From the NCBI GenBank assembly GCA_016713585.1, contig JADJOV010000002.1, forward strand, positions 310,001 to 374,000: 64,000 nt of DNA, written 5' to 3'. The notes beneath the pieces were generated by a model that was not told the origin of the DNA, searched no databases, and saw nothing but the letters and a program-made list of their open reading frames with translations. The position numbers were made by a program, and so were the translations under genes. Origin of the DNA: Bdellovibrionales bacterium. Its GTDB lineage: Bacteria > Bdellovibrionota > Bdellovibrionia > Bdellovibrionales > Bdellovibrionaceae. Shown here piece after piece: positions 1-10,363 of the stretch (position 1 is its first letter; each line of letters opens with the position of its first letter).

Positions 1-331
1 CGTCTGTGTAGCTCGGAAGTATGTCCAAAGCCCGCCGAATATGTTTTTCAGCCAAATCATAGCGCTCTCGCATAAAATAAACCAAACCGAGGTTGTTCTG
101 TATCGTTGGGTTTTCTGGATCTAACTCGTTTGCAGAAAGCAGCGACGAAAGCGCCTCTGGATAACTTCCAGATTCGTAAAAGCTGACCCCCAGCTTAAGA
201 TGAAGTGCAGCCTTTTCCTTATTTTTTGGATCAGTCTGACAGCCACAGAAAAGACCCACAAACAGGAAAACTCCAATTAAAATATACCCAAATGGATAGT
301 CTTGAGTTGGGGTCTTGCGCAAATCTGCCAT
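1..331 (-). CDS. TPR lipoprotein, partial (3' end beyond window)
   Basis: The first 110 codons are present, and the reading frame runs off the left edge of the window. The N-terminus has a short cytoplasmic segment, a hydrophobic stretch (about residues 14-30) and a Cys after Gly near residue 31, which looks like a degenerate lipobox. From about residue 38 the sequence follows tetratricopeptide repeats (for example NNLGLVYFMRERYDLAEKHI). Small TPR lipoproteins of this type include PilF/PilW pilotins and general scaffold proteins, and this fragment does not allow a choice. It lies 20 bp downstream of the rRNA methyltransferase on the same strand and is probably the last visible gene of the mdh-suc-ndk cluster. 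Confidence 0.7.
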   Translation of the reverse strand, partial: MADLRKTPTQDYPFGYILIGVFLFVGLFCGCQTDPKNKEKAALHLKLGVSFYESGSYPEALSSLLSANELDPENPTIQNNLGLVYFMRERYDLAEKHIRRALDILPSYTD

Positions 332-351
332 ATCTTGAAGTTAGCATCACC

Positions 352-1548
352 TTAGTGGGAGTCAATACTCAGTTCAACAAGAGTCTCTAAGTGGTTAGTT
401 TGCGGGAACATTTCGAAAGATTGAATCTGTTCTATCTTAAGTTTTTTGCCCCTGCTTGCTAACGCTGCCTTCAGAAAACTCAAATCCCGCCCAAGCGAAA
501 CCGGATTGCAACTAACATAGATAAGATGTTTAAGACCCGAAGCGGCAAAGGATTTCAAAACAAACTCGCTCGTCCCACCTCGAGGGGGGTCCAAAACGAC
601 TAGAGTTTTTTCGTCTGGAATAAATCGCCGCAAGAAAATGTCCGAAGAAGTCGCATAAAATTCTAAAAATTTCGCCGGAGTTTTTTGTTGTTCTGATCTT
701 TTTCTGGCCAATCGGACAAGTTCAGCATTGGATTCAACCCCAACAACTTGAGCTGACTTGTGGGCTGCCGAAAGTGGAAAGGTAAAATTACCAGCGCCAC
801 TATAGAAATCAAAAACAATTGCAGGTTTGTGCTTTTGACTCCATTGAGTTACTGTTGAAATAAGATCATCATTTTGAAGGCGATTGACCTGTGAAAACAG
901 CTGATCCTCGACCTCATCTGCTAAAACTCGGTAGGCCCCAGTTCCTTCCTGAGTCAAATAGAGTTCAACCTTGATCTCGGCTTTACCGTCACGCCTGGGG
1001 AGGTGAACTCCCTCTCTAAAAAAATTCCGTAGTGGCTCTTCAACCAATAGGCAGTCCTTGACTGGTATCAATGTGTGACTCTTCCAACCATAGAAACCCA
1101 ATTCGCTGCCTTGAAGCCGAGGTTGAATACGACTGCGGTACCCAAAAGCCTTGGGGCTAGGAATAATTGGATTTAACAACAGATCCATTCCCGGTAAAAA
1201 TTTTTCTAGGATTTCTCGAACCAAACTCTCTTTTTCTAGAAGTTGTTGCTCTCGAGAAATCTGCTGCCAACTGCACCCACCGCATCTCCCAGCATATTCG
1301 CAAGGGGGTTGCACTCGAGAGGGTCCGGGCTGAATAATTTCTAGGATTCTTCCATGATAATGATTCTTCTTTGCAAAATCGATCCGAATTTTAAGACGGT
1401 CCCCTGGGCAAGCCCAAGGCACAAATATAACGGCAGTCTGATGTCTGGCGACGCCCTCACCCGTGATTGCCATCTTTTCTATAGTGACTTCAAGTTCATG
1501 ATGTAAGAGGGACTCAGAAGAATCCCTCGCCACAGAGGGTTTTGACAT
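352..1548 (-). CDS. rlmD: 23S rRNA (uracil-5-)-methyltransferase, RlmD/RumA (TrmA) family
   Basis: A 398-residue SAM-dependent RNA m5U methyltransferase. It has an N-terminal TRAM-like RNA-binding domain (about residues 16-76), then a cysteine cluster CEYAGRCGGC plus a later Cys in KDCLL that would hold the [4Fe-4S] cluster of RumA-type enzymes. The SAM-binding motif FDFYSGAGNF, VVLDPPRGG, the catalytic Cys in YVSCNP and the general-base Glu in the C-terminal NHLETLV follow in the expected order. The family is clear. Which uracil is methylated (U1939 for RlmD, or others as in RlmCD) cannot be read from the sequence. It sits between ndk and the TPR lipoprotein on the same strand, with short gaps. 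Confidence 0.85.
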   Translation of the reverse strand: MSKPSVARDSSESLLHHELEVTIEKMAITGEGVARHQTAVIFVPWACPGDRLKIRIDFAKKNHYHGRILEIIQPGPSRVQPPCEYAGRCGGCSWQQISREQQLLEKESLVREILEKFLPGMDLLLNPIIPSPKAFGYRSRIQPRLQGSELGFYGWKSHTLIPVKDCLLVEEPLRNFFREGVHLPRRDGKAEIKVELYLTQEGTGAYRVLADEVEDQLFSQVNRLQNDDLISTVTQWSQKHKPAIVFDFYSGAGNFTFPLSAAHKSAQVVGVESNAELVRLARKRSEQQKTPAKFLEFYATSSDIFLRRFIPDEKTLVVLDPPRGGTSEFVLKSFAASGLKHLIYVSCNPVSLGRDLSFLKAALASRGKKLKIEQIQSFEMFPQTNHLETLVELSIDSH

Positions 1549-1567
1549 CTTTAAGATTCTGATATCA

Positions 1568-1993
1568 TTAAAGATTTACAATTTCATTGCGCTCAAAAAA
1601 CAAAGCGATTTCGCGGGCTGCAGAGGTCGGACTATCAGAGCCATGCACTGCATTTTCGCCCATACTGTCACCAAATTTAGCGCGAATTGTGCCAACGGTT
1701 GCTTTCTTGGGATCGGTTGCGCCCATAATTTCGCGATTCTTAAGAACTGCATTTTCACCTGACAAGACCATGAGTAGGACTGGTCCTGAAGTCATGAATG
1801 CCACAAGCTCTCCAAAAAAGGGGCGAGCTTTGTGTTCTGCATAAAACTCTTCACACTTTGATTTTGAAATCAGGGAAAGCTTACAGGCCGCTATCTTGAG
1901 ACCATTACTCTCAAACTGCTCAACAATATTGCCGAGAACGTTTTTTTTAACAGCGTTTGGTTTAATAATTGAAAATGTTTGCTCAATTGCCAT
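1568..1993 (-). CDS. ndk: Nucleoside diphosphate kinase
   Basis: Transfers the gamma phosphate of ATP to other NDPs through a phospho-histidine. The 141 residues match the full length of bacterial Ndk. The N-terminal EQTFSIIKPNAV and the active-site segment NAVHGSDS with the phosphorylated His (about residue 117) are both intact. It is intact in one frame, starts with ATG, and lies about 60 bp downstream of sucD on the same strand. Ndk beside succinyl-CoA synthetase is a frequent arrangement and fits with exchange of the GTP or ATP made by SucCD. Confidence 0.97.
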   Translation of the reverse strand: MAIEQTFSIIKPNAVKKNVLGNIVEQFESNGLKIAACKLSLISKSKCEEFYAEHKARPFFGELVAFMTSGPVLLMVLSGENAVLKNREIMGATDPKKATVGTIRAKFGDSMGENAVHGSDSPTSAAREIALFFERNEIVNL

Positions 1994-2054
1994 ACTTTCT
2001 CTCCGTTTAAGAATATTATTTCAGTAACTTACTTCACTAACTTACTTCACTAAC

Positions 2055-2923
2055 TCACTTCAATTGTGATTTTAGGGTTGTTCCAAGGTCTGCCGGACTT
2101 CTGGCAATTTTGCAACCAGCAGATTCAAGGGCTGCAAATTTTGCTTCAGCTGTTCCTTTTCCACCACTAATAATTGCGCCGGCATGCCCCATTCGCTTGC
2201 CTGCAGGGGCGGAAGCCCCGGCGATAAAGGCTGTAATCGGCTTTTTAAACTCTTTCTTTATGTAAAGAGCAGCTTCTTCTTCGGCCGATCCTCCGATTTC
2301 ACCAATCATAATGACCGCGTCAGTGTTTGGATCGGCATTAAAAAGCTTCAACACGTCAATAAAATTAGTCCCATTGACAGGGTCTCCACCGATCCCGACG
2401 CAGGTCGATTGTCCCAAGCCGACTTGAGTCAGCTGATGGACTGCCTCATAGGTGAGGGTCCCAGATCGAGAGAGAACTCCGATTCGACCCGGCTTATGGA
2501 TTTGGCCGGGCATAATTCCGATTTTGCATTCACCAGGAGTGATCACCCCTGGACAGTTCGGACCAATCAAGCGAGTCTTTCGACCTTCCATAAATCGCTT
2601 CACTTTGACCATGTCTAAAACAGGAATGCCTTCTGTAATACAAATCACCAAATCTAGATCTGCGTCAACGGCCTCCATAATGGAGTCAGCCGCAAAGGGC
2701 GGCGGCACAAAGATAACCGAAACATTGCAGCCCGTGGCCTTTTTAGCCTCTTGAACAGTGTTATATACGGGCAAACCTAGATGACTAGTTCCACCTTCCC
2801 CGGAGTCACTCCACCGACCATTTTGGTCCCATAAGCCAGACATTGCTCAGAGTGAAAAGTCCCCTGAGCCCCAGTAAAGCCCTGGCAAATGACTCGAGTG
2901 TCTTTATTAATTAGAATCGCCAT
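2055..2923 (-). CDS. sucD: Succinyl-CoA synthetase alpha subunit (single frameshift)
   Basis: The alpha subunit carries the CoA-binding Rossmann domain and the phospho-histidine of succinyl-CoA synthetase in the TCA cycle. The N-terminus starts at ATG 2923 with AILINKDTRVICQGFTGAQG. The frame then breaks within the C/G runs at about 2791-2801, where adding one G restores the expected GGVTPGKGGTSHLGLPV. The remainder, from CNVSVIFVPPPFAADS to GIGGDPVNGT and the His-bearing GHAGAIISGG, is continuous to the stop. The joined product is about 289 residues, the normal length. An indel in the assembly is much more likely than a real mutation. It follows sucC by 29 bp. Confidence 0.95.
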
Positions 2924-2952
2924 GAATAACCTCTCAATTTTGTGGACTTTTT

Positions 2953-4124
2953 TTACTTCTTCTGGGCTCTCACTGCAGCTACAACTTTTTTGGCGGCGTC
3001 TGTCAGGTCATCTGCGGGGAGAATATTCAAACCGCTTTCATTCAGCAATTTTTTGCCCTTCTCGACATTAGTTCCTTCCAAACGAACAACCAAAGGAACC
3101 TTTAGTCCAACCTCTTTAGAGGCGGCAATAACACCTTCGGCAATCACGTCACATTTCATGATTCCGCCAAAAATATTTACTAAAATGGCCTTCACGTTTG
3201 GATCTTTCAAAATGATTTTAAAGGCCGCAGTGACCTTTTCTTTGTTGGCACCGCCCCCACATCCAGAAAATTAGCCGGGCTTTCACCGTGCAATTTAATA
3301 ATATCAAGGGTCGCCATCGCAAGACCCGCGCCATTCACTAAACAACCGATGCTTCCATCGAGCTTGATAAAAGCAAGATCATACTTCGAAGCTTCAATCT
3401 CGGTTGGTTCCTCTTCATTGAGATCCCGAAGCTCAAGAATTTCTGGGTGTCGAAAAAGTGCGTTTGAATCAAAATTCATTTTCGCATCAAGAGCAATCAC
3501 TTTGCCCTCTTTGGTCACAACGAGGGGATTAATCTCTGCAATAGAGCAATCTGATTTAACGAAGGCTTCATAAAGACCAATAAAAAATTTAACAGCCTGG
3601 TTAACAACGTCTGGAGTCATCCCAATTTGAAAGGCAAGCTGTCTTGCCTGAAAAGGCATTAAGCCAACGACAGGATCAATATCTACCTTTTTTATAGCCT
3701 CAGGACGATGGGCAGCAACCTCTTCAATTTCGACACCGCCTTCGCTTGACGCCATCATAGCGACTCGACCGGTGACCCGATCCACAAGACAGGCTACATA
3801 GTACTCCTTAGCTATATCACAGCCTTGTTCGATAAAAACTTTTTGGACCTTTTTTCCCTCAGGACCAGTTTGATGGGTGACCAAGGTCATCCCAATCATT
3901 TTCTTTGCAAGCTCTCTCACTTCCTCAGTCGTGCGAGCGATTTTAACTCCGCCGCCTTTACCTCGACCACCCGCATGAATCTGAGCCTTTACAACCCAAA
4001 GAGCCCCTCCAATTTCCTTGGCCGCAGCTGCGGCCTCTTCAGGAGAGTGGGCCACCTTTCCTTTGAGAGTGGTCACTCCATACTTGCGAAGAACTTCCTT
4101 CGCCTGATATTCATGAATATTCAT
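2953..4124 (-). CDS. sucC: Succinyl-CoA synthetase beta subunit (single frameshift)
   Basis: The ATP-grasp beta subunit pairs with SucD. It begins MNIHEYQAKEVLRKYGV, which is typical for SucC, and keeps AGGRGKGGGVK and the Mg-nucleotide residues in EINPLVVTKEGKV. At about 3251-3259 a run of Cs (Gs on the coding strand) is one base short. Restoring it turns ...FLDVGAV into FLDVGGGANKEKV and joins to KAILVNIFGGIMKCDVIA in the other frame. The joined length of about 390 residues matches the family. It is downstream of mdh (76-bp gap) and upstream of sucD, which makes a TCA-cycle operon. Confidence 0.95.
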
Positions 4125-4200
4125 TTTAGTTAACCTCTTGCTTTTAACTGCCTAGGACCAATTTACATAGAGAGCTGACACTTAATCAGAGAGTTTTATA

Positions 4201-5145
4201 TTAATAGGAAAGCTTATTCAAAGCCTCAACGAGCTCACGAACAGCCGTTGCCGATTTTTCAAGACCCGCCCTTTCGACTTCATTGAGCTTCAGCTCCATC
4301 ACTTGCTCGACACCTCTGCCGCCAAGTTTTGTAAGCACTCCCATAAAAAGACCTTTCATTCCAAATTCGCCGCTCAGCTCGACTGCACAGGGAAGAATTC
4401 TCTGCTGATCTTTCAGTATCGATTCGGCCATTTGAACCGCAGAAGCTGAAGGTGCGTAGTAAGCAGAACCAGTTTTTAGCAGACCAACGATCTCAGCCCC
4501 TCCATTAACGGTTCTCTGAACGATCGCGTCCACTTTGTCTTGGGGCAAAATCTCAAGCAAGGGAATACCACCCACAGAACAATGGCGAGGCATCGGAACC
4601 ATAGTATCTCCATGGCCACCAAGAGTGAATCCTTGGACATCTTTGACAGAGACTTGGCAGGCTTCAGCGACAAATGATCTAAAACGAGCCCCGTCAAGAA
4701 CTCCCGCCATTCCAATCACTCGCTCGCGTGGAAAACCAGTCACTTGCTTTGCCACGTAGGCCATAGCATCAAGTGGATTCGAGACAATAATCAAAATGGA
4801 GTTAGGGGCATATTTCTTAATCCCTTCACAGCAATCTTTGACGATTTTTGCATTTGTTGTTAACAAATCATCACGACTCATTCCGGGCTTTCTGGGAATT
4901 CCGGCGGTGACAATCACAATATCTGAATCTGCAATATCTTTATAATCACTGGTTCCAGTGACCCGGGAGTCAAACTGTTCAATTGGAGAGGACTCATAAA
5001 GATCGAGCGCTTTCCCCTTGGCGGCCCCCTCGTTAATATCTAACAGAACCACGTCGCCAAGCTCTTTTTGGGCAGCCCAGTGAGCGGCCGTAGATCCAAC
5101 AAAACCCGCCCCAATAACAGTCAATTTCTTTCTTTTGTGTGCCAT
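4201..5145 (-). CDS. mdh: Malate dehydrogenase (NAD, LDH-like type)
   Basis: Oxidises malate to oxaloacetate. This is the 314-residue LDH-like bacterial form. It has the NAD-binding GAGFVGSTAA at the N-terminus, the Asp at the end of beta-2 (LLDINEG) that favours NAD over NADP, substrate arginines in PRKPGMSR (about residues 85 and 91) and the proton-relay His in TLGGHGDTMVP (about residue 178). It is intact in one frame with an ATG start. It is the first gene of the minus-strand mdh-sucC-sucD-ndk set, and a divergent ABC ATPase starts about 90 bp away. Confidence 0.96.
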   Translation of the reverse strand: MAHKRKKLTVIGAGFVGSTAAHWAAQKELGDVVLLDINEGAAKGKALDLYESSPIEQFDSRVTGTSDYKDIADSDIVIVTAGIPRKPGMSRDDLLTTNAKIVKDCCEGIKKYAPNSILIIVSNPLDAMAYVAKQVTGFPRERVIGMAGVLDGARFRSFVAEACQVSVKDVQGFTLGGHGDTMVPMPRHCSVGGIPLLEILPQDKVDAIVQRTVNGGAEIVGLLKTGSAYYAPSASAVQMAESILKDQQRILPCAVELSGEFGMKGLFMGVLTKLGGRGVEQVMELKLNEVERAGLEKSATAVRELVEALNKLSY

Positions 5146-5235
5146 TATAAACTCCTTGCGTTCAGCCCCCTATTGAATCTTAAATCATAGACTGAGACAA
5201 GCCTGATTGAGGCGAGTCAATGGGGATTTTGAAGA

Positions 5236-5990
5236 ATGAAGGTCTTACAGCTCGAAAAGGTCAGTGTCCGATTCGATGAAAATCAAGTGTTAGAAGATAT
5301 TAATTTGGAAATCTCCAAGGGGGAGTCCTTTGTCATATTGGGGCCCAGCGGCCAAGGAAAGTCTGTGTTGCTTAAAACATTGGCAGGCTTGGTGACACCA
5401 ACTTCGGGTCGAGCTTTGGTCATGGGTCGGGGCTGGACTGATTTGCTTGGCGCCGAGCGTCTGAATATTTTGAAAAAACTCGGAATGCTTTTTCAGAAGA
5501 ATGCCCTCTTTGATTACCTTTCGTGTTCCGAGAATATCGCCTTTCCATTGCGAGAGACTACGAATTTGACTGAATCTGAAATTCAAGAACGAGTGAGTTT
5601 TTTTCTGGAAGCCGTAGCCATTCCCCACGCAAAAGATCTCTTTCCGGATGAAATCAGCGGAGGCATGCAAAAGCGTCTTGGGATCGCACGGGCACTGGCC
5701 CTGGAACCTGAAATCATTTTCTACGATGACCCCACAGCTGGACTAGACCCGATCACCTCCCGGAAGATTGTTGATCTCGTTATTGAATTGCAGAAAAGAA
5801 CAAATCAACTGTGATTGCCATTACCAACGATATGAATCGTGCGTATCAAATGGCCCACCGAATAGGGATGGTCGTGGATCGCAAATTGATACTCACCGGA
5901 TCCCCTGAGGAAACCCGGCATCATGCGGATCCGCGAGTGCGGCAATTTGTAGCTGGCTCTTTGGACGGGCCCCTCACCGCTTTGAGTTGA
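5236..5990 (+). CDS. ABC transporter ATP-binding protein, MlaF/Ttg2A-like (frameshift)
   Basis: A nucleotide-binding subunit of an ABC importer. Walker A is GPSGQGKS, the signature is ISGGMQKRLGIARAL, and Walker B is IIFYDDPTAGLDP. The ISGGM signature and DPTAGLDP resemble MlaF, which powers retrograde phospholipid transport at the outer membrane. The frame breaks at about 5798-5803 in an A-rich stretch. Adding one A continues into STVIAITNDMNRAYQMAHRIGM (H-loop region) and ends at 5990, about 251 residues in all. No MlaE-type permease or MlaD-type MCE protein is next to it, so the partner must be elsewhere. The function is inferred from the motif style only. Confidence 0.75.
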
Positions 5991-6044
5991 CGGACCATCA
6001 GTTGCGGGGCGAGAATTTTATCAACAGCTTCTCTATTCAAAGGT

Positions 6045-7339
6045 ATGGCTATGAAAAAACAAATGATGAAACAAATTTCCGTTACATTTATTACAGCACT
6101 CTTGATGACAGCGGCTGTAGTTGGACTAATCGCCTGTCAAAGTGGACTTGTTGGACCGTCAAAGGGAGCCCCCGAAGGATCATCTGCCGCCAATGACAAC
6201 GCACAACTTGGCAAAAAAAACTCATCAACTGACCCAAAGAACCAAAGTTGGGCAATTCAGATGCAAAATCTCAGCTCTGACTTGACCGATTTATTACCTC
6301 TTGCCTTCAATGCTGATGCCTTTCGCGACAAAGCTAACGAGGTTTTAATTCAAGAAAAGTTGCGAAGCCTCGATGAAAACGCAAAAGCGATCCAACACTC
6401 GCCGATGCAAACAATTGTTGATCCAAGTGTTAATTTTATTTCTTATGATTTTCATGATCAGGTCAAACGGGTTAGAGAAAGCTTTGCAGAAGGGAAGAAA
6501 GATTTCGCTCGCTATGAGCTCATCAGTACCTCTCATTTTTGTATCGAGTGCCACACCAGAAGCGCTGCGGGGCCGGCCTTTGGGACCGAAAGGTTTAACG
6601 AAGGAATGCTTAAGCTGAACCCCCTTGATCGGGCAGATTACTTGACTGCCATCCGGCATTTCGACCACGCTCTCGAAATTTATTTAGATTACTTCAAAGA
6701 GAGCGCTTCGAAGAAGATCAACGCCCTTCAATCAGAAAAGGCCGCCATCAGCGCTCTTGTTATTACCGTTCGATATCAAAATGACGCCAACAAAGCAGCC
6801 AGACTTGCGGACGCTGTACAAAAATCTCCTCACACGCCTTATTATCTGAAACTAGCGGCGGGTGCCTGGGCCGCTGACATTCACGACTGGATCAAAGAAA
6901 ACATTGCCTATAATGCGAACAACAAAAAGAAAGCGATCGGGGCTGCTGGCAAGTTTGACCTCAAAGCCCCAAAATCCTGGATAGAAAATCACAAACTCGG
7001 CGCTTTGAAAAAGGGGCTCTCGGTGGTGAGGTTCTAGCCTTGCGCTCGATTGCCGCACTTAATGCGGCTTTGCCCACTCTTCAAGGCAAGGAAGCGCGAG
7101 CCGAGGCTTTTTATTTACTCGGTCAATCTTATCTATCTTCGGTTTTTTCAGAGCACACCAATCTAGGCGAGAAATATCTTGAATCTTGCATTCGCACTTT
7201 CCCGAAAACTCCATGGTCTAAAAAATGTTATCAGAAATACGAGGAAGTCGTGTACTCAAATTACACTGGCTCCGCCGGCACCTTTATGCCAGCGGACGAA
7301 GAAATCCGCCTGCAAGAACTCTATAAATTAGTGGAGTAG
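6045..7339 (+). CDS. Lipoprotein with one c-type haem motif (frameshift)
   Basis: An uncharacterised exported protein of about 430 residues. The signal peptide ends in a lipobox, GLIAC, with Cys near residue 31. A single CIECH (CxxCH, about residues 166-170) in a mainly helical protein could bind covalent haem c. No other CxxCH is seen and the distal ligand is unknown. The first frame ends at 7037, but shifting frame in the run of A/G at about 7009-7016 gives GALGGEVLALRSIAALNAAL and a TPR-like C-terminus (AEAFYLLGQSYL) to 7339. The 3' end overlaps the convergent serine protease gene by 19 bp. The start used is the ATG just before the basic n-region. Confidence 0.6.
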
Positions 7340-8256
7340 ACTTCCATCTCGTCTTGGAAGAGCGGTGTTTCATTATCATCTAGGTCATCTAAAACCAATG
7401 CCACTGGCACTTCCTCAGATTGGTCGACCCTTAGGTTGGCGTTTGTTCTAGATAGTGTTGATCGCAACTTCTGGCTTGTCGCTGTTATCCATCTGGAGTA
7501 ACTCATCACGCTCGTGTGGATTGAAGCCTCATTGCATGCGTGACTGAGCACAGAACTTGCGACCCCCCATTGCACGAAACTTTGGTGTCCATTTTGTGTT
7601 TTACCTTGGATAAAGGCTGGTCCTCCAGAATCTCCAAAGCAAACACTGCTTTTCTTCCCATCTGTCACAATTTCAGTGGCTGAGTGCTTGGACAGAATTG
7701 TGGATTGCGCAATCCTCAACGTGCCAGAACCTGTTTCAGTTGTGCCATTCGTGACCCCGTATCCAATCATTTTAATGAGTGTCCCAGGACTGAGGTCCAC
7801 GGATGGCTTCGCGAGAGTGACCACACTGAATCCTTGAGGAAGACCTCCTTGAAAGTGGACCAACGCCAGATCTCCACGGCCCTTGACGGTGGGCCGCAGC
7901 CACCTCGCGTTTTGAGCATAGGCGTCTGCCGCCCGAATGCTCTCTTTCCCTGCACTTTTTACTTTTAGTCCAAAAATCACCGAGATTCTCCGCGGCTGCC
8001 CATCCACACAATGGGCAGCTGTGAGAATTATATCTGAAGACAAAATTGTTCCCGTGCAGAGGGCTTGACCTTCCGACCTCTCCGAAATCAAGCCCACAAC
8101 TGAGCGGCTCAACCGGTCATCCGCCCGCAAGCTCTGTCCACGAATGATGGAATCTTGCTCTGCCTCCAACTGATTTTGATTTTGGGCGGTGTGCTCGCTT
8201 GAATCCTCGACTGGCGATCCACGATTCTGCGAACAATTGACCGTCCAAATTGCCAA
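7321..8256 (-). CDS. Secreted trypsin-like serine protease (S1 family)
   Basis: A chymotrypsin-fold endopeptidase. The triad is complete: His in ILTAAHC (about residue 82), Asp in GRGDLALV (129) and Ser in CFGDSGGPAF (210). IIRGQ near residue 37 matches the S1 activation site, so it is probably made as a zymogen. The N-terminus is uncertain. The open frame begins with TTG and has no ATG, and a hydrophobic run (FLFLIWA) lies in another frame about 40 bp upstream, so a frameshift may separate the signal peptide from the rest. Trypsin-like proteases are common in predatory Bdellovibrio relatives, but a role in predation is not shown by the sequence. Confidence 0.85.
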   Translation of the reverse strand: MAIWTVNCSQNRGSPVEDSSEHTAQNQNQLEAEQDSIIRGQSLRADDRLSRSVVGLISERSEGQALCTGTILSSDIILTAAHCVDGQPRRISVIFGLKVKSAGKESIRAADAYAQNARWLRPTVKGRGDLALVHFQGGLPQGFSVVTLAKPSVDLSPGTLIKMIGYGVTNGTTETGSGTLRIAQSTILSKHSATEIVTDGKKSSVCFGDSGGPAFIQGKTQNGHQSFVQWGVASSVLSHACNEASIHTSVMSYSRWITATSQKLRSTLSRTNANLRVDQSEEVPVALVLDDLDDNETPLFQDEMEVYSTNL

Positions 8257-8458
8257 TGGGTTCGGACACCTTCAAAATATTTCCGTGCCCAAATTAAAAA
8301 CAAAAATAAGTCGATTTTCCTGTTTCAAAATTAGATTGGATGGATAAGGTTTATTTAAGTGCCAATCTTCTAGTCATACTTTTTTCAAAGTGAGAATAAG
8401 TGGAAACCTAAAAGAGAACAGTCGATACTGGTCTCCAACGATACCCCATGGAGGGCAC

Positions 8459-10117
8459 ATGCAAAAAATTAAATGGCTGCTAGCGGGACTGCTACTCACT
8501 CAATCAGGATGCAAATTCATCGAAGACACCGGAACTGTGGAAACCCCAGAAGTTAAACCGCCTGCAAGCTTTGAAGTCACGAGTGACTCCTCCGCAGCCT
8601 CAAGCGGCACTGTGAATCCAGACGATCCAAAGAATATTACCTCTTCGAACCCTGGAACAGTCACTCCTGTCCTTCCTGCAATCGGACCAGATGGTTGGAG
8701 GGAAGATGCTGGCTTTCAGATCAATAGCGGAGCTACCGCAACTAACTCTCGAGAGCTCCTATTTGACTTTGATGACTATAATAAGTTGCGCATGAAAATA
8801 TCTACAAATGAGACATGTGAGGGTGGAAACTGGGAAGATTTTTCTTCTCAAAAGAACATTTTTTCAGAGCGCATCAATCAAGTTTTAACATACTCCGTGA
8901 GATTTTTGGACTATGAACATAGTGAGACTACGTGTTTTAAATCTCAAATAGTACATGATACCGAAGGTCCTTCGATTCTATTTGCAAAATACCCAAATCA
9001 GACTCAGGATCCAAGCGCAACTTCAGAAATGACAATAAATATTTCTGATCGTTTAACCGCTGTCAAATCAGCGACCTGTCAGCTCATCATGGCCCAAGAA
9101 ATCCTTGAAAAGCCCTGCGCATCCGGCAACAACTCTATTGTGATCAGTTCTCTCCCAGAGGGCCAATATAGCTTTGTCGTTCATGCTGAGGATATACTTG
9201 GCAACAAGAGTTCTGGTGAAGTCAAATGGTCAGTCGCTTCGACCACTCGCCAGATGAGTCAATCGATTCAAGTCAATGATTACAAAAAGGTCGATATCTT
9301 ATTTGTCATCGACAATTCGGGGTCCATGGGCTTTGAACAAAAAAATATGGCAAGTCGAGTTGCCAACTTTCTCTCTGTCATTCGTGGGTTGGATTACCAG
9401 GTGGCTGTGACGACCACAGACCCCAGAAGCAGTGTTGTCTGGGGTGACGGTCAATTGCTTCCGTTTTCCCAAAGTGCTGGAAGCATTTTGGACATTAGAA
9501 CTCCCGAGGCCACGGCCCAGGACTTGATTGGAAAAACGCTCCAACGCCCTGAAACAGGCAGCGGCACAGAACAGGCTATCTTCGCAACCTACCGGGTGAT
9601 CGATCGATACATCAACAATCAAGCCACTCATCGCCAGTTGTTTCGCGAAGGGGCCCAGTTTGCGGTCATCAATATTTCAGACGAAGATGAGTCTGCCAAC
9701 GGTCCCAAGAATGATCCCGAGAACTTAATAAAACATGTTCACGATACCTTCGGCGGACAAAAGACATTTAGCTTTCACTCCATTATCACTAAGCCCGGCG
9801 ATACCCAATGTAAGTCGACCTATGGCGCAACTTATGGAGCGAGATATAAAGTTCTATCTGATTTAACCGGCGGGATTGTCGGCTCTGTTTGTGAACAAGA
9901 CTATGCGACTCAAGTGACTGGGATTGCTCAAGGGGTCAGAGACCTTCTGAAAACTATCAGTCTACAATGCCAACCCATTACAAGCGGCTTTAGTATTACT
10001 ATCAAGAAAGACGGACAAGCGTTCACCGACACTTTCAGGGTCGATGGCGTTAACCTTATCTTCGACCAAGAATTGAGTCCTGGCAATTACGTCGTGAACT
10101 ACCGGTGCCTTAGATAA
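8459..10117 (+). CDS. Lipoprotein with von Willebrand factor A domain
   Basis: The ATG at 8459 is preferred because GGAGG lies just upstream and the protein then opens with a signal peptide, MQKIKWLLAGLLLTQSGC, with the lipobox Cys at residue 18. After a low-complexity Ser/Thr/Pro stretch come a beta-rich region of about 180 residues and then a VWA domain. The metal-ion-dependent adhesion motif is DNSGS (about residues 285-289), which binds Mg2+ in protein-interaction domains. The product is about 552 residues and is probably exposed at the outer membrane or in the periplasm. The partner is unknown. The frame is intact. Confidence 0.75.
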   Translation: MQKIKWLLAGLLLTQSGCKFIEDTGTVETPEVKPPASFEVTSDSSAASSGTVNPDDPKNITSSNPGTVTPVLPAIGPDGWREDAGFQINSGATATNSRELLFDFDDYNKLRMKISTNETCEGGNWEDFSSQKNIFSERINQVLTYSVRFLDYEHSETTCFKSQIVHDTEGPSILFAKYPNQTQDPSATSEMTINISDRLTAVKSATCQLIMAQEILEKPCASGNNSIVISSLPEGQYSFVVHAEDILGNKSSGEVKWSVASTTRQMSQSIQVNDYKKVDILFVIDNSGSMGFEQKNMASRVANFLSVIRGLDYQVAVTTTDPRSSVVWGDGQLLPFSQSAGSILDIRTPEATAQDLIGKTLQRPETGSGTEQAIFATYRVIDRYINNQATHRQLFREGAQFAVINISDEDESANGPKNDPENLIKHVHDTFGGQKTFSFHSIITKPGDTQCKSTYGATYGARYKVLSDLTGGIVGSVCEQDYATQVTGIAQGVRDLLKTISLQCQPITSGFSITIKKDGQAFTDTFRVDGVNLIFDQELSPGNYVVNYRCLR

Positions 10118-10302
10118 GTGGTTTTGGAGATATTGCTGTCTTATCTTCGGTTGAACTGGATCTGGACTTAAAAGGAAAAAAATATAGACTTGTCTCATTT
10201 TTGGAATCTGCCGCAAAAATCAACAAATTCCAGCCATTGAGGTGGCGCGCTCGAACTTGAGACATTCTTCCATAAGATTCCTCGTCGAACTTCTTGATTT
10301 TA

Positions 10303-10331
10303 TTGACTCTATTTTGGCCCTCTGATAGCTA
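10303..10331 (+). promoter_or_regulatory. Possible sigma-70 promoter for rlmN
   Basis: TTGACT at 10303-10308 is a near-consensus -35 box. The -10 candidate, GATAGC or TAGCTA at about 10324-10331, is weak. It lies about 35-60 bp before the rlmN start, in the 246-bp gap after the VWA gene. No other structure was seen in that gap. Confidence 0.3.
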
Positions 10332-10363
10332 GCTGAGTCTTGTCTTTTTGATCTGGAGTATGA

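Noticed and set aside
2184..2754. Two plus-strand reading frames opposite sucD
   Set aside because: They are antisense to a clear, conserved gene and have no recognisable product.
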